Of a stretch of DNA of 7,042 nucleotides, positions 5,951 through 7,042 are shown piece by piece. Below the pieces are notes generated by a model. That model searched no databases, had not been told where the DNA came from, and saw only the letters and a program-made list of their open reading frames with translations. Numbering within the stretch: the stretch's first letter is position 1; every line of letters starts with the position of its first letter. The stretch is taken from the NCBI GenBank assembly GCA_945637225.1, contig CALZDE010000108.1:1-7042 (forward strand). The letters are read 5' to 3'. A program made the translations under genes and the position numbers. Origin of the DNA: an uncultured Selenomonadaceae bacterium (GTDB lineage: Bacteria; Bacillota; Negativicutes; Selenomonadales; Selenomonadaceae).

Positions 5951-6928
5951 ATGGATAAAACAGAATTTTTAGAAAAACTTCTTGATTCATTAGAATATGA
6001 AGTGGTAAAGGAAACTATACGCGATATTGTGTCGGGTGAAACAGAAAAAGCTGACAGACCTGGCAAGGTGGAGGAAGACCCTGCTATTGCAGAAGCTCCA
6101 ATTCCTCAGCCAGAAGTTGCAATAAAAGAAGTCACTGTGACTGATGAGACAGCCGTTAATGACCTCAAAACAGCAATGTCAGTAGCTTTGGCAGACCACA
6201 AAAAAATAGTGAGTGAGTATGAAAAGAAGCTGGCATATTATCAGAATATAGTTAATAACTACCGTTCTGAGATTGACAGGCTTAATGGTATTGTCAGCAT
6301 TCGTGATGGCATTATCAATGACCTTAACAGTGAGCTGGCAAATAACACTCATCAGGTAAATAAGGCAGAAACCTTGGAAGCAGAGCGTGATGCACTTAAG
6401 CGCATGGTAGACAGCCTCAATGAAAAGGTAGAGCGTCAGAGCAGCGTTATAAAGCGCCAGGAAAGAAAGATGGAAACCCTCCGCAACGAAATGGACAATA
6501 TGTTTGGCGGATGCCGTCAGATTTTCGATGCATACACGAATGAAGTGACAATGTACACGAAGCCAATGCTTTCAGAGGTTATGCGTCATGATGAGGATTA
6601 TGAGGCATTTATTGTAAGCCTTGCTAATGAAAAATGTCTGCCTGTTCTGTGGGATACCATGCGTGACTGTGTTATGAAGGGCCGTTATGAAGATAAGGAT
6701 ATACTCTGGCAGATGTTTGAGCTGGCAGTACGCCTTGTAAATAAGACTCATACCAAGCCTGTTTTTGATATTCTGCATACAGAAATTGGCGATGAGATGA
6801 AATGGGATGAACATAGCCCAATGCAGGGCAGTAACCATCGTGGCGTAGTTAAGGAAGTTGTGCTGGATGGCTACATCAATAGATATATCAATAAGATTAT
6901 GCGCAGGGCATTAGTATCAATTGAATAA
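5951..6928 (+). CDS. coiled-coil protein of unknown function with GrpE-like C-terminal end
   Basis: I do not recognise this 325-residue protein as a named family. Residues 1-27 look like an amphipathic helix. About 28-60 is acidic and proline-containing, probably a flexible linker. About 65-183 is a charged, heptad-like coiled coil, and 184-325 is mainly helical with several Trp and aromatic residues. The last ~45 residues recall the beta-wing end of the DnaK nucleotide-exchange factor GrpE: WDEH at 285-288 (GrpE: FDPxxH), then GVVKEVVLDGY at 298-308 and RRALVSIE at 318-325 (GrpE: GxVxxVxxxGY, RxAxVxV). That likeness is my reading, not a search result. No signal peptide or membrane segment is seen, so it is probably cytoplasmic. 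The ATG at 5951 is chosen because AAGAGTGA ends five bases before it; GTG at 5942 and ATG at 5945 overlap that site. It is the last gene of the operon. Confidence 0.8.
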   Translation: MDKTEFLEKLLDSLEYEVVKETIRDIVSGETEKADRPGKVEEDPAIAEAPIPQPEVAIKEVTVTDETAVNDLKTAMSVALADHKKIVSEYEKKLAYYQNIVNNYRSEIDRLNGIVSIRDGIINDLNSELANNTHQVNKAETLEAERDALKRMVDSLNEKVERQSSVIKRQERKMETLRNEMDNMFGGCRQIFDAYTNEVTMYTKPMLSEVMRHDEDYEAFIVSLANEKCLPVLWDTMRDCVMKGRYEDKDILWQMFELAVRLVNKTHTKPVFDILHTEIGDEMKWDEHSPMQGSNHRGVVKEVVLDGYINRYINKIMRRALVSIE

Positions 6929-6935
6929 GTATGTA

Positions 6936-6974
6936 AAAAGCGTTCCGCAATTGGGTAGGACGCTTTTGCTTTTT
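6936..6974 (+). terminator. rho-independent terminator ending the operon
   Basis: AAAAGCGTTCC (6936-6946) pairs with GGACGCTTTT (6958-6967) with one bulged T, giving a 10-bp stem and an 11-base loop. A second T run (6970-6974) follows after GC. It begins eight bases after the stop codon of the coiled-coil gene. Confidence 0.85.
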
Positions 6975-7042
6975 ATAATCACTATACTAAATTTTCTGTC
7001 AAACAAATATTTCCCTTGCAAATTTATCAAAAATGTCGTAAA
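6975..7042. other. AT-rich intergenic tail, no gene seen
   Basis: The final 68 bases contain no open reading frame of note. On the minus strand TTGACA (complement of 6997-7002) is followed by TATAAA (complement of 6972-6977), but the spacing of 19 is poor and the direction would lead straight into the terminator. I see no supported feature in this stretch. Confidence 0.5.

Noticed and set aside
6951..6979. TTGGGT and TATAAT (17-base spacing) as a rightward promoter leaving the window
   Set aside because: The -35 match is poor and lies inside the terminator loop. The downstream gene, if any, is not visible.
1..7042. CRISPR array, tRNA or rRNA genes, prophage or toxin-antitoxin pair
   Set aside because: No regularly spaced repeats, cloverleaf-type sequence, rRNA segments, phage genes or small paired genes were seen on either strand.

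Overview
The window looks like ordinary chromosomal DNA of a moderately AT-rich Bacillota-type bacterium. Shine-Dalgarno sequences are purine-rich, promoters are sigma-A-like with extended -10 boxes, and one gene starts with TTG. An anaerobic gut or rumen Firmicute, possibly of the Negativicutes, would fit, but that is a guess from style and gene content and no lineage marker is present.

Layout: (1) Bases 1-42 hold a GC-rich imperfect palindrome that resembles the terminal hairpin of an IS200/IS605-type element or a REP-like repeat, cut by the window edge. (2) A hairpin at 53-88 with A/T tracts on both sides is a likely bidirectional terminator. It closes the leftward gene at 110-1378, a BrnQ/LIVCS branched-chain amino acid transporter. 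(3) The 202-bp divergent region 1379-1580 carries a strong leftward promoter and two candidate rightward promoters. It also has a 12-bp perfect palindrome and three copies of an ACAATG/CATTGT box. (4) Five rightward genes follow with gaps of only 22-50 bp and no internal terminator, probably one operon: an S66-family LD-carboxypeptidase-like peptidase, QueC (7-cyano-7-deazaguanine synthase), DsdA (D-serine ammonia-lyase), a 14-segment MFS transporter of the DHA2 type, and a coiled-coil protein of unknown function. (5) A rho-independent terminator at 6936-6974 ends the unit, and the last ~70 bases are AT-rich with no gene.

Functionally the operon is mixed. QueC makes preQ0 for tRNA queuosine. 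DsdA detoxifies or uses D-serine. The S66 protein probably cleaves an L,D-peptide bond in murein peptides, or inactivates a peptide-nucleotide-type compound. The MFS protein probably exports a small molecule. D-amino acid or murein-peptide metabolism could link the S66 and DsdA genes, but this is inference. The most novel item is the last gene: a long coiled coil followed by a helical domain whose final ~45 residues resemble the beta-wing end of the cochaperone GrpE. No defence system, CRISPR array, prophage or complete mobile element is visible.
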